From: JAGQVA01 sp033764335
Lineage (GTDB): Bacteria > Bacteroidota > Bacteroidia > J057
Length of the DNA stretch: 64,000 nucleotides
Direction of reading: 5' to 3'
NCBI GenBank assembly: GCA_033764335.1
Contig: JANRJC010000057.1
Coordinates: 57,087 to 121,086 of the forward strand
Positions 28,280 to 36,311 of the stretch are shown here, piece after piece. Position 1 is the first letter of the stretch, and each line of letters begins with the position of its first letter. A program made the position numbers and the translations under genes. The notes below the pieces were generated by a model that was not told the DNA's origin, did no database searches, and saw only the letters and a list, made by a program, of their open reading frames with translations.

Positions 28280-29154
28280 ATCAGAATAGCAAAGGCAATA
28301 ATCCAGCAGAGAATAACCACCTGAAGGAACAAGTCTCCCACCAAAATTTTAGTCGGACTTCCGCTTTTTTCTTCTACAAAGGTGATCTGCATATACCTGA
28401 GTACTCCCAGGATCACAAAAAAAACGGTAATGTACAGATTGTGACTATTAAATTTTTCCTGAATCTCCGGAGAAATTGTATAAGAAATATAAGCCACAAT
28501 CAATACTGAGGCCATGACTACCATGGCACTATTGATAAACTCCAAATTGTAGCCATCAATGGCTTTCCGCACTTTCATCCCGTCGGAGGCTAACAATACA
28601 TCGTCGCGTCTTTTGGCCAGTGCCAGAAATAATGCCCCCAGAAACATCATCAGAATCAGCCACATAGACAATGGAATCGTAGGCTTCACAATCATTGATC
28701 CTACGGCTACTCTTATTACAAAACCCAGGGCAATGATACTTATATCTATAATCGCTATATGTTTGAGCCGAAAAGTATAAAGTACATTGAGAAATACATA
28801 AGCAGTAACCAGATAAAGGGCGTATTTATCGAGAAAAACAAAAATCCCCAACCCCACTGCAATTACAAATCCCATAAGCAAAAAAGCGATTCTCACGGAA
28901 ACACGACCCGAGGCCAGGGGGCGATCTTTTTTTATCGGGTGAGCGGCGTCTTCCTTTCGGTCTCTATAATCATTCAGAATATACACCCCACTGGCAATAA
29001 GAGAAAAAGCCACGAATCCGATCAAAATAGATAAAACCACTTGAATATCTCCGATTCTTAACCCGAAAAAAGCGGGAAGAAACAACATCAGGTTTTTGGT
29101 GTACTGATGTGGACGAAGCAATAAAATATAATCCCTGACCATATTGAAGGGCAA
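28273..29154 (-). CDS. Decaprenyl-phosphate phosphoribosyltransferase-like UbiA-family enzyme
   Basis: 293 residues, about eight or nine transmembrane helices. The first aspartate-rich motif of UbiA prenyltransferases appears as NDYRDRKEDAAHPIKKDRPLASG. The PHQYTKN segment near the N-terminus and the DHP-like KKDRPLASG are typical of the subgroup that transfers phosphoribose to decaprenyl phosphate (DprE-pathway first step). In Bacteroidota these genes often sit with polysaccharide genes, as here beside a glycosyltransferase. The exact acceptor is inferred. The second start, Met5, is possible. Confidence 0.8.
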   Translation of the reverse strand: MPFNMVRDYILLLRPHQYTKNLMLFLPAFFGLRIGDIQVVLSILIGFVAFSLIASGVYILNDYRDRKEDAAHPIKKDRPLASGRVSVRIAFLLMGFVIAVGLGIFVFLDKYALYLVTAYVFLNVLYTFRLKHIAIIDISIIALGFVIRVAVGSMIVKPTIPLSMWLILMMFLGALFLALAKRRDDVLLASDGMKVRKAIDGYNLEFINSAMVVMASVLIVAYISYTISPEIQEKFNSHNLYITVFFVILGVLRYMQITFVEEKSGSPTKILVGDLFLQVVILCWIIAFAILIY

Positions 29155-29332
29155 ATAAACGAATTATCCTGACGGGCGCAATGGATTTAAAAAGGTTCAT
29201 TCCGCCTTTTTGCACATTCATTCCCGTCTTTCCCGCTTTCATCGTGCCGCCCTGCAATCCTGCGACAAAACCGCTGTCTATGAGTTGTAAACATTCGACA
29301 AGCTCAAGTTTTACCGATAAAAAACATAAAAA

Positions 29333-30055
29333 ATGAATACGCTAAAAAAACTCGCTTTCAGCTCAATTATTGGCCTCGGACTGGTCATGAGCAGTTGTCA
29401 GATAGACCAAGTATGCACGAAAGGTTCCGGCCCTACCGTCATTGATACGCTGGCTGTAGGATCTTTTACCGGGATTAATCTCGCGCTTTCCGGCGATGTG
29501 TATATATCCAAAGGTCCGGTTCAATCCGTAGTAGTACACGGTCAGGAAAATCTTATCGAAAAACTCAAAACCGACGTGGAGGGAGGAGTATGGAAAATTG
29601 ATTTTGAGGGTTGTACGATCAATAATGACGATTTCGAAGTCCATATCACCCTTCCGGAACTGGACTTTGTGAAAATATCGGGATCGGGAAATATTATCAG
29701 CGAAGACACTTTTGCAACCACGCTGATGGGAGTTGTAATCAATGGCTCCGGGGATATTACCCTGGCAACCGACGCGGGTCAGATGGACAGCGAAATCAAT
29801 GGCTCCGGGAACCTGTTTCTTTCGGGAATAGCAGATACCCATTCTACCAAAATCCTCGGCTCCGGAAATATCAAAGCTTTTGACCTCGCCACCGACGAAA
29901 CACTCGTAACCATCAATGGCTCCGGAGATGCGGAAGTTTCGGCCAACCAGTTATTGGATGTAAAAATCGGTGGTAGTGGAGATGTATTATACAAAGGTTC
30001 TCCCCAGCTTAATGTAAAAATCAACGGATCCGGTACAGTCGTAAATGCTAACTAA
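29333..30055 (+). CDS. Head GIN domain (DUF2807) lipoprotein
   Basis: 240 residues. Lipobox VMSSC with Cys22, so probably lipidated at the outer membrane or periplasmic face. The body is the DUF2807 right-handed beta-helix, seen as at least seven repeats of the pattern I/L-x-GSG-D/N (ISGSGNI, INGSGDI, INGSGNL, ILGSGNI, INGSGDA, IGGSGDV, INGSGTV) spaced by about 20 residues. The family is described as putative autotransporter-like adhesins, but function is unproven. It is monocistronic with its own terminator. Confidence 0.88.
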   Translation: MNTLKKLAFSSIIGLGLVMSSCQIDQVCTKGSGPTVIDTLAVGSFTGINLALSGDVYISKGPVQSVVVHGQENLIEKLKTDVEGGVWKIDFEGCTINNDDFEVHITLPELDFVKISGSGNIISEDTFATTLMGVVINGSGDITLATDAGQMDSEINGSGNLFLSGIADTHSTKILGSGNIKAFDLATDETLVTINGSGDAEVSANQLLDVKIGGSGDVLYKGSPQLNVKINGSGTVVNAN

Positions 30056-30110
30056 ACGAATTTAATTCAGTAGTTGCCTAATCGGATCATCTGCGATGAT
30101 CATAATGTCC

Positions 30111-30142
30111 TCCCTCAGGTTACTATGCCTGAGGGATTTTTG
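30111..30142 (+). terminator. Intrinsic terminator after the DUF2807 gene
   Basis: Stem TCCCTCAGG / CCTGAGGGA (30111-30119, 30128-30136) with an 8-base loop and then TTTTTG. It lies upstream of the chosen rfaE2 start, and a longer reading of rfaE2 from 30074 would translate through it. Confidence 0.85.
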
Positions 30143-30184
30143 TTTGAAGATAGAATGTGTAAATTGAACGTTTACCTTCCGAAT

Positions 30185-30667
30185 ATGTATCACACAAGGG
30201 ACAAAATACGAGACCTTCCGGCAGCTTTGCAGCGAATTTCCTCCTGGAGAATCCAGGGAGACCTCATTGTTTTTTCCAATGGTTGTTTTGATCTGATTCA
30301 TCCTGGCCATATAGAATACCTGGAGCAGGCACGGCAGTTGGGTGATCGCCTGGTTCTGGGCTTAAACGCCGACGTTTCGGTAAAAAAGTTGAAAGGCGAA
30401 GACCGCCCGATAAACAATGAGCGGGCCAGGGCGATAATTCTTGCCGCACTGGTATTTGTGGACATGGTGATTATTTTCGAAGAAGACACCCCACAAGAGC
30501 TGATCCAAGCCGTTTCTCCGGATATTCTGGTTAAAGGAGGAGATTATATTGTGGAGGAAATTGTGGGATATGAGTGGGTAAAAAAAACAGGAGGGAAAAT
30601 CCTGACGATTCCCCTCCTGGAAGGATATTCTACTACCTCAACCATAAAGAAGCTGAGGGATATTTAG
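30185..30667 (+). CDS. rfaE2: D-glycero-beta-D-manno-heptose 1-phosphate adenylyltransferase
   Basis: 160 residues from the ATG at 30185, which matches the usual family start; earlier in-frame starts read through the upstream terminator. Adds AMP from ATP to heptose 1-phosphate in ADP-heptose synthesis for the lipopolysaccharide core. The nucleotidyltransferase motif FSNGCFDLIHPGHIEYL contains the HxGH signature, and the C-terminal EGYSTTSTIKKL is the conserved ISTT-like element. This is the stand-alone adenylyltransferase half of HldE. It overlaps the convergent pdhA by 4 bases. Confidence 0.93.
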   Translation: MYHTRDKIRDLPAALQRISSWRIQGDLIVFSNGCFDLIHPGHIEYLEQARQLGDRLVLGLNADVSVKKLKGEDRPINNERARAIILAALVFVDMVIIFEEDTPQELIQAVSPDILVKGGDYIVEEIVGYEWVKKTGGKILTIPLLEGYSTTSTIKKLRDI

Positions 30668-31683
30668 TCCATGATATACGGGTACTCGCCTACATAAACA
30701 TCCTCGTAAAGTGCTTCGGGAGCGGGGTAAGGAGATTCTTCTGCGAAAACCACACAGTCCTCCACAATTTTATTGATACGCTCATCAATGGTGGTAATTT
30801 CTTCATCCGAAGCCACCTTGTTTTCATTCATATAAATTTTGAGGTTGGCGATAGGATCCTTATCCCTGTATTTGTCGAGTTCTTCGCGTGTGCGGTACTT
30901 GGCCGGGTCAGACATGGAATGCCCTTTATAGCGGTAGGTTTTCATCTCAATAAGCATGGGACCGTTACCGGCTCTTACATATTCCGCGGCGGACTTCATT
31001 TCTTCATAGACGGTCATCACGTTCATGCCATCCACTGGTTTGGAAGGCATATCGTAAGATTCACCGAGGGTATAAAGTTCCGTTACGTTAGAAGTTCTTT
31101 CGACCGAGGTTCCCATGGCGTAATTATTGTTTTCAATCACAAAAATTACGGGGAGTTTCCACAACATAGCGAGGTTAAACGCTTCGTGAAAAGATCCCTG
31201 GCGGGTAGCACCGTCGCCCATCATACAGATACAGATTTTGTCCTCCTCTTTGTATTTGATGCCGAAAGCGATACCGGCACCGAGTGGAATTTGCCCACCG
31301 ACGATACCATGCCCTCCGAGGAAATTGTGTTCTTTGGAGAAGAAGTGCATAGAGCCGCCTTTGCCTTTGGAGCAGCCGGTAGCCTTGCCATAAAGCTCTG
31401 CCATACAGGCGTTTGCGGAAACGCCACGAGCAAGAGCACCTCCATGGTCGCGGTAGGCGGTGATAATATAATCATCGGGTCTTATGGCCGCTTCCATGCC
31501 GATTGCTACGGCCTCTTGGCCGATGTATAAGTGGCAGAATCCGCGAAACTTCTGTTGCATATACAACTGGCTCGCTTTTTCTTCGAATTTGCGGATCAGC
31601 ATCATCTGCTCAAACCATTGGAGCAGCATTTCTTTGCTGTAGGATTTCTTTTTACCGGTGGTTTTAGTTTTCGTACCTGGCAT
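30664..31683 (-). CDS. pdhA: Pyruvate dehydrogenase E1 component, alpha subunit
   Basis: 339 residues. Binds thiamine diphosphate and decarboxylates pyruvate as part of the pyruvate dehydrogenase complex, with a separate beta subunit that is not in this window. The ThDP/Mg signature is visible as GDGATRQGSFHEA ... VIENNNYAMGT, and the phosphorylation-loop-type region YRYKGHSMSDPAKYRTREE is well conserved. It stands apart from other complex genes. It is divergent from recF, sharing a roughly 100-base upstream region. Confidence 0.95.
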   Translation of the reverse strand: MPGTKTKTTGKKKSYSKEMLLQWFEQMMLIRKFEEKASQLYMQQKFRGFCHLYIGQEAVAIGMEAAIRPDDYIITAYRDHGGALARGVSANACMAELYGKATGCSKGKGGSMHFFSKEHNFLGGHGIVGGQIPLGAGIAFGIKYKEEDKICICMMGDGATRQGSFHEAFNLAMLWKLPVIFVIENNNYAMGTSVERTSNVTELYTLGESYDMPSKPVDGMNVMTVYEEMKSAAEYVRAGNGPMLIEMKTYRYKGHSMSDPAKYRTREELDKYRDKDPIANLKIYMNENKVASDEEITTIDERINKIVEDCVVFAEESPYPAPEALYEDVYVGEYPYIMD

Positions 31684-31762
31684 AAATCGGGCAGTTGTAA
31701 AGGAAAGGAAAATCAGGGGGTGAAATTGCCTAATCCCCGATAGAATTACAAATTATTAACTC

Positions 31763-31770
31763 TATTTTTG
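31763..31770 (+). promoter_or_regulatory. -7 element upstream of recF
   Basis: TATTTTTG fully matches TAnnTTTG and lies 17 bases before the TTG start codon, implying a leader of about 10 bases. No -33 TTG at the expected distance. Confidence 0.45.
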
Positions 31771-31787
31771 CCTGAAAGTTTGCTGCT

Positions 31788-32921
31788 TTGTATATATCCG
31801 GCTTACATCTTACCCAATTCCGAAATTATGCAGAGGCGCGTCTCCGTTTCTGCCCGGGGATCAACTGCCTTGTCGGACCCAATGGATCGGGGAAAACCAA
31901 CCTCCTTGACGCAATTCATTTTCTGGCTTTTACTCGTGGTTTTCGCAGTTCTCAGGACAAAATGGCCATGCAGGACGGAGAGGAATTTTTTTTCAACGGA
32001 GGCACTTTATATAAGCAGGGGATAAAACAAGAGGTGTACGTAAATTTTGCCAAGGGTAAGGGTAAAAAGGTACTGGTAAACCAGAAGCCCGTAGATAAGA
32101 TGAGTGATCATATCGGGAAGATACCGCTGGTAGCGGTATTGCCCAATGATACAGACCTTATCAATGGAGCCGCCGCCGAAAGGCGACGATTTCTGGATAT
32201 GCTCATCAGCCAATATGACCCGGCTTATCTTCGCCACCTCATCGCCTATGAGCGGGTACTTTCTCAGCGCAACGCACAGCTTCGTATGTTTGCCGATACC
32301 GGAAGGTTTGACCGTGACCAGCTTGAAATCTGGAATAGTCAGCTGATCCCACATGGAATAGCGATTTTTGAAGGCCGAAGGCAATTTCTGGAAGCATATA
32401 TGCCTTTTTTTGAGGCTTTTTTCCGAAATATTGTCTCTCAAAAGGAAACTCCTTCTATCCGTTACCGATCTCAGATTAACCAAAATACAACCGCCGAATG
32501 GGCCGACCTCCTCGCACAGACCGAAGAAAAAGACCGGGTAATGTTGCATTCCGGATCGGGAATTCATCGGGATGACCTGCATTTCCGGATTGATGATTAC
32601 TCTGCCCGTAATTATGGCTCTCAGGGCCAGCAAAAAACTTTCATTATCGCCTTAAAACTGGCGCAGTATCGTTTGCTGGAACGTCAGACGGGTGTGCCCC
32701 CCATTTTGTTGCTGGACGATATTTTCGACAAACTCGACGAACACCGGCTCGGGAGTATTGCCCAACTACTGGATCAGGAGATAGAAGGCCAGATTTTTAT
32801 TACGGATACCTCCTATGAAAGACTCGCTTCCGTTTTTTCTTCAAGTCTTAGACGAGAAAAAGCCTTTTTTGAAGTGGAAAAGGGAAGGGTGAAATCCCTG
32901 AAAGCGGATAATCCCGAGTGA
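31788..32921 (+). CDS. recF: DNA replication and repair protein RecF
   Basis: 377 residues. SMC-like ATPase that loads RecA on gapped DNA with RecO and RecR. Walker A is GPNGSGKT (30-37), the ABC-type signature is SQGQQKT, and Walker B is ILLLDDIFDKLD. The start is a TTG at 31788: the peptide MYISGLHLTQFRNY aligns with the usual RecF N-terminus, and an in-frame stop lies five codons upstream with no ATG between. It is divergent from pdhA and convergent with the aquaporin gene. Not linked to dnaA/dnaN here. Confidence 0.95.
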   Translation: MYISGLHLTQFRNYAEARLRFCPGINCLVGPNGSGKTNLLDAIHFLAFTRGFRSSQDKMAMQDGEEFFFNGGTLYKQGIKQEVYVNFAKGKGKKVLVNQKPVDKMSDHIGKIPLVAVLPNDTDLINGAAAERRRFLDMLISQYDPAYLRHLIAYERVLSQRNAQLRMFADTGRFDRDQLEIWNSQLIPHGIAIFEGRRQFLEAYMPFFEAFFRNIVSQKETPSIRYRSQINQNTTAEWADLLAQTEEKDRVMLHSGSGIHRDDLHFRIDDYSARNYGSQGQQKTFIIALKLAQYRLLERQTGVPPILLLDDIFDKLDEHRLGSIAQLLDQEIEGQIFITDTSYERLASVFSSSLRREKAFFEVEKGRVKSLKADNPE

Positions 32922-32935
32922 TTGTTTCGAATCCG

Positions 32936-33565
32936 CTAACTCACGGGGTTTTGAAATTTGCTTACAAAACCAGCAAGAGCACCTCCGGCAAGCGGACCGA
33001 CTGCATAAATCCAGATGGGTGCAAAATGCTGAACCGCAAGGTTTGGCCCTAAGCCTACAGCAGGATTAAAAACACCGCCCGATACGGGTCCGCCTGCAAA
33101 AACTCCTGCGAGATAGGTAAAACCAATTGCCAGGCCAAAGTATGAATTGTTTTCGGTTGGGGGAGTTGTGGAAACATTCAGAAATACTAATACCAATCCA
33201 AAGGTAAAAATTACTTCGGTCAATAATACCTCAACGATCGAGGCACTGTTGGCGGGGGTTACACGAAATACAAAAGCATCGTCCTGAACAAGCATGCCCA
33301 CCAGAAAACCTGCTACGGTTGCCCCTAAAATCTGGGAAACCCAAAAAATACCGGCCTCTTTCACTTCGATTTTTCCCCGAATATACACTGCCAGCGTTAC
33401 CGCAGGGTTGTAATGTGCCCCGGAAATATGACGGCCCATATAGGTCATTACCATCAAAGTTGCACCCATCGCAACCGGTGCAAGGATTGAACCCGAACCC
33501 GTAGCCAGCCCGATTGTCAGCACGAGAAAAAAGGTTCCGATGAATTCTGTCAAATAATTTTTCAT
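32936..33565 (-). CDS. Aquaporin/MIP-family channel with non-standard selectivity filter
   Basis: 209 residues, six transmembrane helices and two NPA half-helices: HYNPAVT (Asn53) and VFNPAVG (Asn167). The Arg that normally follows the second NPA and forms the aromatic/arginine filter is Val170, and the following GLGP replaces the usual SFGP. So the pore may pass something other than plain water or glycerol. Divergent from mscL, with a long perfect inverted repeat between them; both are linked to osmotic or solute stress (inference). Confidence 0.88.
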   Translation of the reverse strand: MKNYLTEFIGTFFLVLTIGLATGSGSILAPVAMGATLMVMTYMGRHISGAHYNPAVTLAVYIRGKIEVKEAGIFWVSQILGATVAGFLVGMLVQDDAFVFRVTPANSASIVEVLLTEVIFTFGLVLVFLNVSTTPPTENNSYFGLAIGFTYLAGVFAGGPVSGGVFNPAVGLGPNLAVQHFAPIWIYAVGPLAGGALAGFVSKFQNPVS

Positions 33566-33591
33566 TGGCGTATCGTTTGGGTGAGTGTTTC

Positions 33592-33623
33592 TTTATTTAT
33601 TGAATGATTGTTCAATAAATAAA
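33592..33623. promoter_or_regulatory. Perfect inverted repeat, possible TetR-type operator between aquaporin and mscL
   Basis: Two perfect 13-bp arms, TTTATTTATTGAA (33592-33604) and TTCAATAAATAAA (33611-33623), separated by TGATTG. The centre TTGAATGATTGTTCAA resembles TetR-family operators. It overlaps a TAAATTTG -7-type element (33620-33627) facing mscL. There is no T run, so it is not a terminator. Confidence 0.5.
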
Positions 33624-33690
33624 TTTGCCGTTACTGCGAAAAAAGATATATTTTGTAAATAAATATAGCTCTAACTTAAAAACTATTACT

Positions 33691-34104
33691 ATGCTTAAAG
33701 AATTCAAAGCGTTTATTTTGCGAGGTAATGTACTTGACCTCGCAGTTGCCGTCATTATTGGGGGTGCTTTTGGAAATATTGTCTCATCCCTTGTAAACGA
33801 TATTCTTATGCCTCCGATCGGATTATTGATGGGCGGGGTAAATTTTTCAGATCTATACATAAATCTTTCCGGGGATGCTTATGACAACCTCGCAGCCGCC
33901 CGTGAAGCAGGCGCAGCCGTCATTGCTTATGGTACATTTTTGCAGACGATTATTGATTTTCTGCTTGTAGCCTTTGCGATTTTTATGGTGATCAAGGCCT
34001 ACAATAGCATTCAGGCCAAAAAAGAAGAGGCACCTGCTGCAGCTCCGGAACCCTCTGCCCAGGAAAAACTGCTTGCAGAGATCAGAGATTTGCTCAAAAA
34101 GTAA
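33691..34104 (+). CDS. mscL: Large-conductance mechanosensitive channel
   Basis: 137 residues from the ATG at 33691; the 22 codons before it are not family sequence. Opens under membrane tension to release solutes on hypo-osmotic shock. The start MLKEFKAFILRGNVLDLAVAV is diagnostic, followed by IIGGAFGNIVSSLVNDILMPPIG (TM1 pore helix), the periplasmic loop, TM2 (FLLVAFAIFMVIKA) and a charged C-terminal helical bundle (EKLLAEIRDLLKK). Confidence 0.96.
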   Translation: MLKEFKAFILRGNVLDLAVAVIIGGAFGNIVSSLVNDILMPPIGLLMGGVNFSDLYINLSGDAYDNLAAAREAGAAVIAYGTFLQTIIDFLLVAFAIFMVIKAYNSIQAKKEEAPAAAPEPSAQEKLLAEIRDLLKK

Positions 34105-34120
34105 TAGGATTATAATTCCT

Positions 34121-34252
34121 TCTTACTCTGTGGTTCCTCTCTGGGACTCTGTGTTCCCAGTTCCTAAAATTTGTCGTTGACAAACGAAATAAATGGTTAA
34201 CACAGAGTCGCACAGAGGAATCGCAGAGTTACACTGAGTCTCACAGAGGAAT
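34121..34252. repeat. Long imperfect inverted repeat built on a CTCTGTG motif
   Basis: The left arm (about 34125-34160) contains ACTCTGTGGTTCCTCT...GGGACTCTGTG, and the right arm (about 34201-34252) contains its near-reverse complement in CACAGAGTCGCACAGAGG and further CACAGAGGAATT. About 26 of 30 aligned bases match. The right arm runs into the pepF coding sequence and supplies its last codons and stop. It may act as a two-way transcription end between mscL and pepF, or be a dispersed palindromic repeat. Confidence 0.6.
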
Positions 34253-35989
34253 TATTTTCCCGGTAGGGATTTGTTTGTACTCTTCGAGGCAAAAATCCAT
34301 ACAGGTGCGCATATAATCTTCGGAAAAGTCGAAAGCGATTCCTGCGGTCTGGTAGATTTCCGGAATAGGCTTGGAATAACCGAGTTTTAGTGCATCCAAA
34401 TATTGATTCAATCCCTCTTCCGGGTTGAGTTTGTAATTGCGCCAAATTGCCAATGCGCCTAGCTGTGCGATGGCATATTCGATATAATAAAAAGGCACAT
34501 CAAAAATATGGCTTTGTTTCAGCCATAGATGTTGCCTTACCTCTTCATAACCATCCCAATTGACAAAGTCTCCATGAAACCGGATATAAAGCTCTTCAAA
34601 CTTCCGGTTTCGGGTATCGGCATCTTCTTTGGGATGATCATATACCCATTGCTGGAAAGCGTCCACGGTTGCAATCCACGGAAAAACATCTATACAGCGG
34701 TAAAGTTGACTTTTTTGGGCCACGGCGACCGCCTCTGAATCGGGATAAAAAATATCATATTTGTCGAGGCACAACAATTCCATCGTCATGGAGGCGAGTT
34801 CGGCGACCTCCGAAGGCGTTTGTTTCAGCACATCGAGCGGGATATTGCGGGTCAAAAAAGAATGAATCGCATGACCACTTTCGTGAAGCATGGTAATGAC
34901 ATACTTGTGCGAGTTGGCCGCGTTCATAAAGATAAAGGGGATACCGGTTTCCATCAGCGGATAATTGTACCCACCGGGAGCTTTCCCGGGCCGAGTATCC
35001 AGGTCGAGGTACTGGTGTTCGTTCATGATGGAAATCATCTTGCCCAGTTCAGGCCGGAGGCGGGAAAGTGTTTCGATGGATTTTTGGATTAGCTCTTCCG
35101 AATTGGAAAAAGGAGCCAGCGGAGTATCGGCAAATATATCCACTGTCAAATCCCAGGGCCGTAATTCCGAAAGCCCCATTCGCTCTTTTCGCTCCTGCAT
35201 TAGTTCGCCGTAAATGGGTTTTACCACTTTTTCCACGGCTTCATGAAAGGATCGGGTATCTTCCAAGGTATAATCGAACCGGGCGAGTTGGTCAAACTTG
35301 TAGGAGGTATAAGACTCATACCCGGCATTTTGAGCGATATTATGGCGTAATTCTACCAGTTGATCAAAAATTCCCAGAATTTTATCTCTTTCCATCGCCC
35401 TTCTTTCGCGGAGCAGGTCCCACACTTCCTGGCGGACTTTCCGGTCAGGTTTTTCCAGATAGATCCCCGCTTCCGGCACGGTGATTTCTTTTCCATCATA
35501 GTGAATAGTCATACTCCCCATGATCTCCGTATGCTGCTGTGAAATACTCGCCGCTTTTGACTCCAAGGCAACATTTTCTTCCCGGAAAAGCGCAATTTCC
35601 CGCTTGAGACTTCGAGTAAACGTCTGATAAGTCATTGGGTCAATTGCATCAAACCAGGGGTTATCTGCGATTTTACGATTGATGGTGTTTTTTATTACCG
35701 ACACCGGAGGCAGAATTTCCTGAATAAAATACTGATAATCTTTTTTGTATTCGTCCTTTTGAGTATTGCAAGTCATCCGGATATATCGCCAGGCCAGATC
35801 TTCGGCAACGATAGCGTCTATTTCATTGACTTTCCGGAGGAACATCTCAAGCTCCGTTACAGAGTTCGGCTTTTCTTCCAGCAACTGCTGATAATAAGGC
35901 TCCAATGTTTTCCATTCCGTAATGGAAAAATCGTAGGGAACCATTTTTCTTTCAAGCTTTGGATCGGAGATCTTGAGAAATTCCTGCAT
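34241..35989 (-). CDS. pepF: M3-family oligoendopeptidase (PepF-like)
   Basis: 582 residues from the ATG at 35989 (MQEFLKIS); a longer frame from 36094 adds 35 atypical residues and overlaps a T-rich terminator region. Cytoplasmic zinc peptidase that cleaves short peptides. Zinc site: MLHESGHAIHS (HExxH) with the downstream Glu in ELASMTMELL. Length fits M3B oligoendopeptidases. The final codons (IPL and stop) lie in the right arm of the repeat described at 34121-34252. A candidate small RNA ends about 70 bases upstream of the start and could be linked to its expression. Confidence 0.93.
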   Translation of the reverse strand: MQEFLKISDPKLERKMVPYDFSITEWKTLEPYYQQLLEEKPNSVTELEMFLRKVNEIDAIVAEDLAWRYIRMTCNTQKDEYKKDYQYFIQEILPPVSVIKNTINRKIADNPWFDAIDPMTYQTFTRSLKREIALFREENVALESKAASISQQHTEIMGSMTIHYDGKEITVPEAGIYLEKPDRKVRQEVWDLLRERRAMERDKILGIFDQLVELRHNIAQNAGYESYTSYKFDQLARFDYTLEDTRSFHEAVEKVVKPIYGELMQERKERMGLSELRPWDLTVDIFADTPLAPFSNSEELIQKSIETLSRLRPELGKMISIMNEHQYLDLDTRPGKAPGGYNYPLMETGIPFIFMNAANSHKYVITMLHESGHAIHSFLTRNIPLDVLKQTPSEVAELASMTMELLCLDKYDIFYPDSEAVAVAQKSQLYRCIDVFPWIATVDAFQQWVYDHPKEDADTRNRKFEELYIRFHGDFVNWDGYEEVRQHLWLKQSHIFDVPFYYIEYAIAQLGALAIWRNYKLNPEEGLNQYLDALKLGYSKPIPEIYQTAGIAFDFSEDYMRTCMDFCLEEYKQIPTGKIIPL

Positions 35990-36059
35990 GTTGTAAAATT
36001 TTGGGCCAAAACTACAAAAAAAGCCCCAATGGGTGGGGGAACAGAAAAGAGGGGTATAT

Positions 36060-36142
36060 AAAAAAAAAGAACCTGATGAATGTTGGCGCTTCATCAGGCT
36101 GCTGGTCCTTTAAGGGGACGCTAAACGTGCTTTTCCCTAACA
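36060..36142 (-). ncRNA. Candidate small RNA, about 80 nt, function unknown
   Basis: A minus-strand promoter of near-ideal form (36148-36178) is followed about 45 bases later by two hairpins and an intrinsic terminator. Hairpin 1: GTCC...GGAC around CCTTAAA. Terminator: CCTGATGAA / TTCATCAGG (36072-36080 and 36090-36098), 9-bp perfect stem, then TTCTTTTTTTTT on the minus strand. No ORF longer than a few codons lies between. Either a free-standing small RNA or a terminated leader of pepF, whose ATG is about 70 bases farther on. I did not recognise a known RNA family. Confidence 0.6.
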
Positions 36143-36147
36143 CATGA

Positions 36148-36178
36148 CAAACATAATAGCCGTTTGACCGCTTCCAAT
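36148..36178 (-). promoter_or_regulatory. Promoter of the candidate small RNA
   Basis: Minus-strand ATTG (36175-36178), exactly 19 bases, then TATGTTTG (36148-36155), a full match to the Bacteroidota TTG-N19-21-TAnnTTTG consensus. Confidence 0.7.
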
Positions 36179-36311
36179 GGAAAAATATCACGGAAAGTAA
36201 CGTTAGGAAACCCTAAAAAATCGCTCTTTTCGGCCTCTGTAAGGCAAATAATTGAATATTCTGGTAAATATTGGTAATATCACGGGTTGAGAGGCAATCA
36301 ATCAAACACAG

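Noticed and set aside
30074..30184. Longer N-terminus for rfaE2
   Set aside because: It would translate through a clear terminator hairpin and is not part of the family; the ATG at 30185 fits.
30574..31530. A 318-codon plus-strand frame opposite pdhA
   Set aside because: His/Phe/Gly-rich antisense translation; pdhA on the minus strand is certain.
34121..34252. CRISPR or tandem-repeat reading of the CACAGAG repeats
   Set aside because: The units are irregular and arranged as an inverted repeat, without spacers of constant length.
35990..36094. 35-residue N-terminal extension of the oligoendopeptidase
   Set aside because: The residues are unlike the family and run back towards the T-rich terminator of the candidate RNA; the ATG at 35989 gives the normal start.
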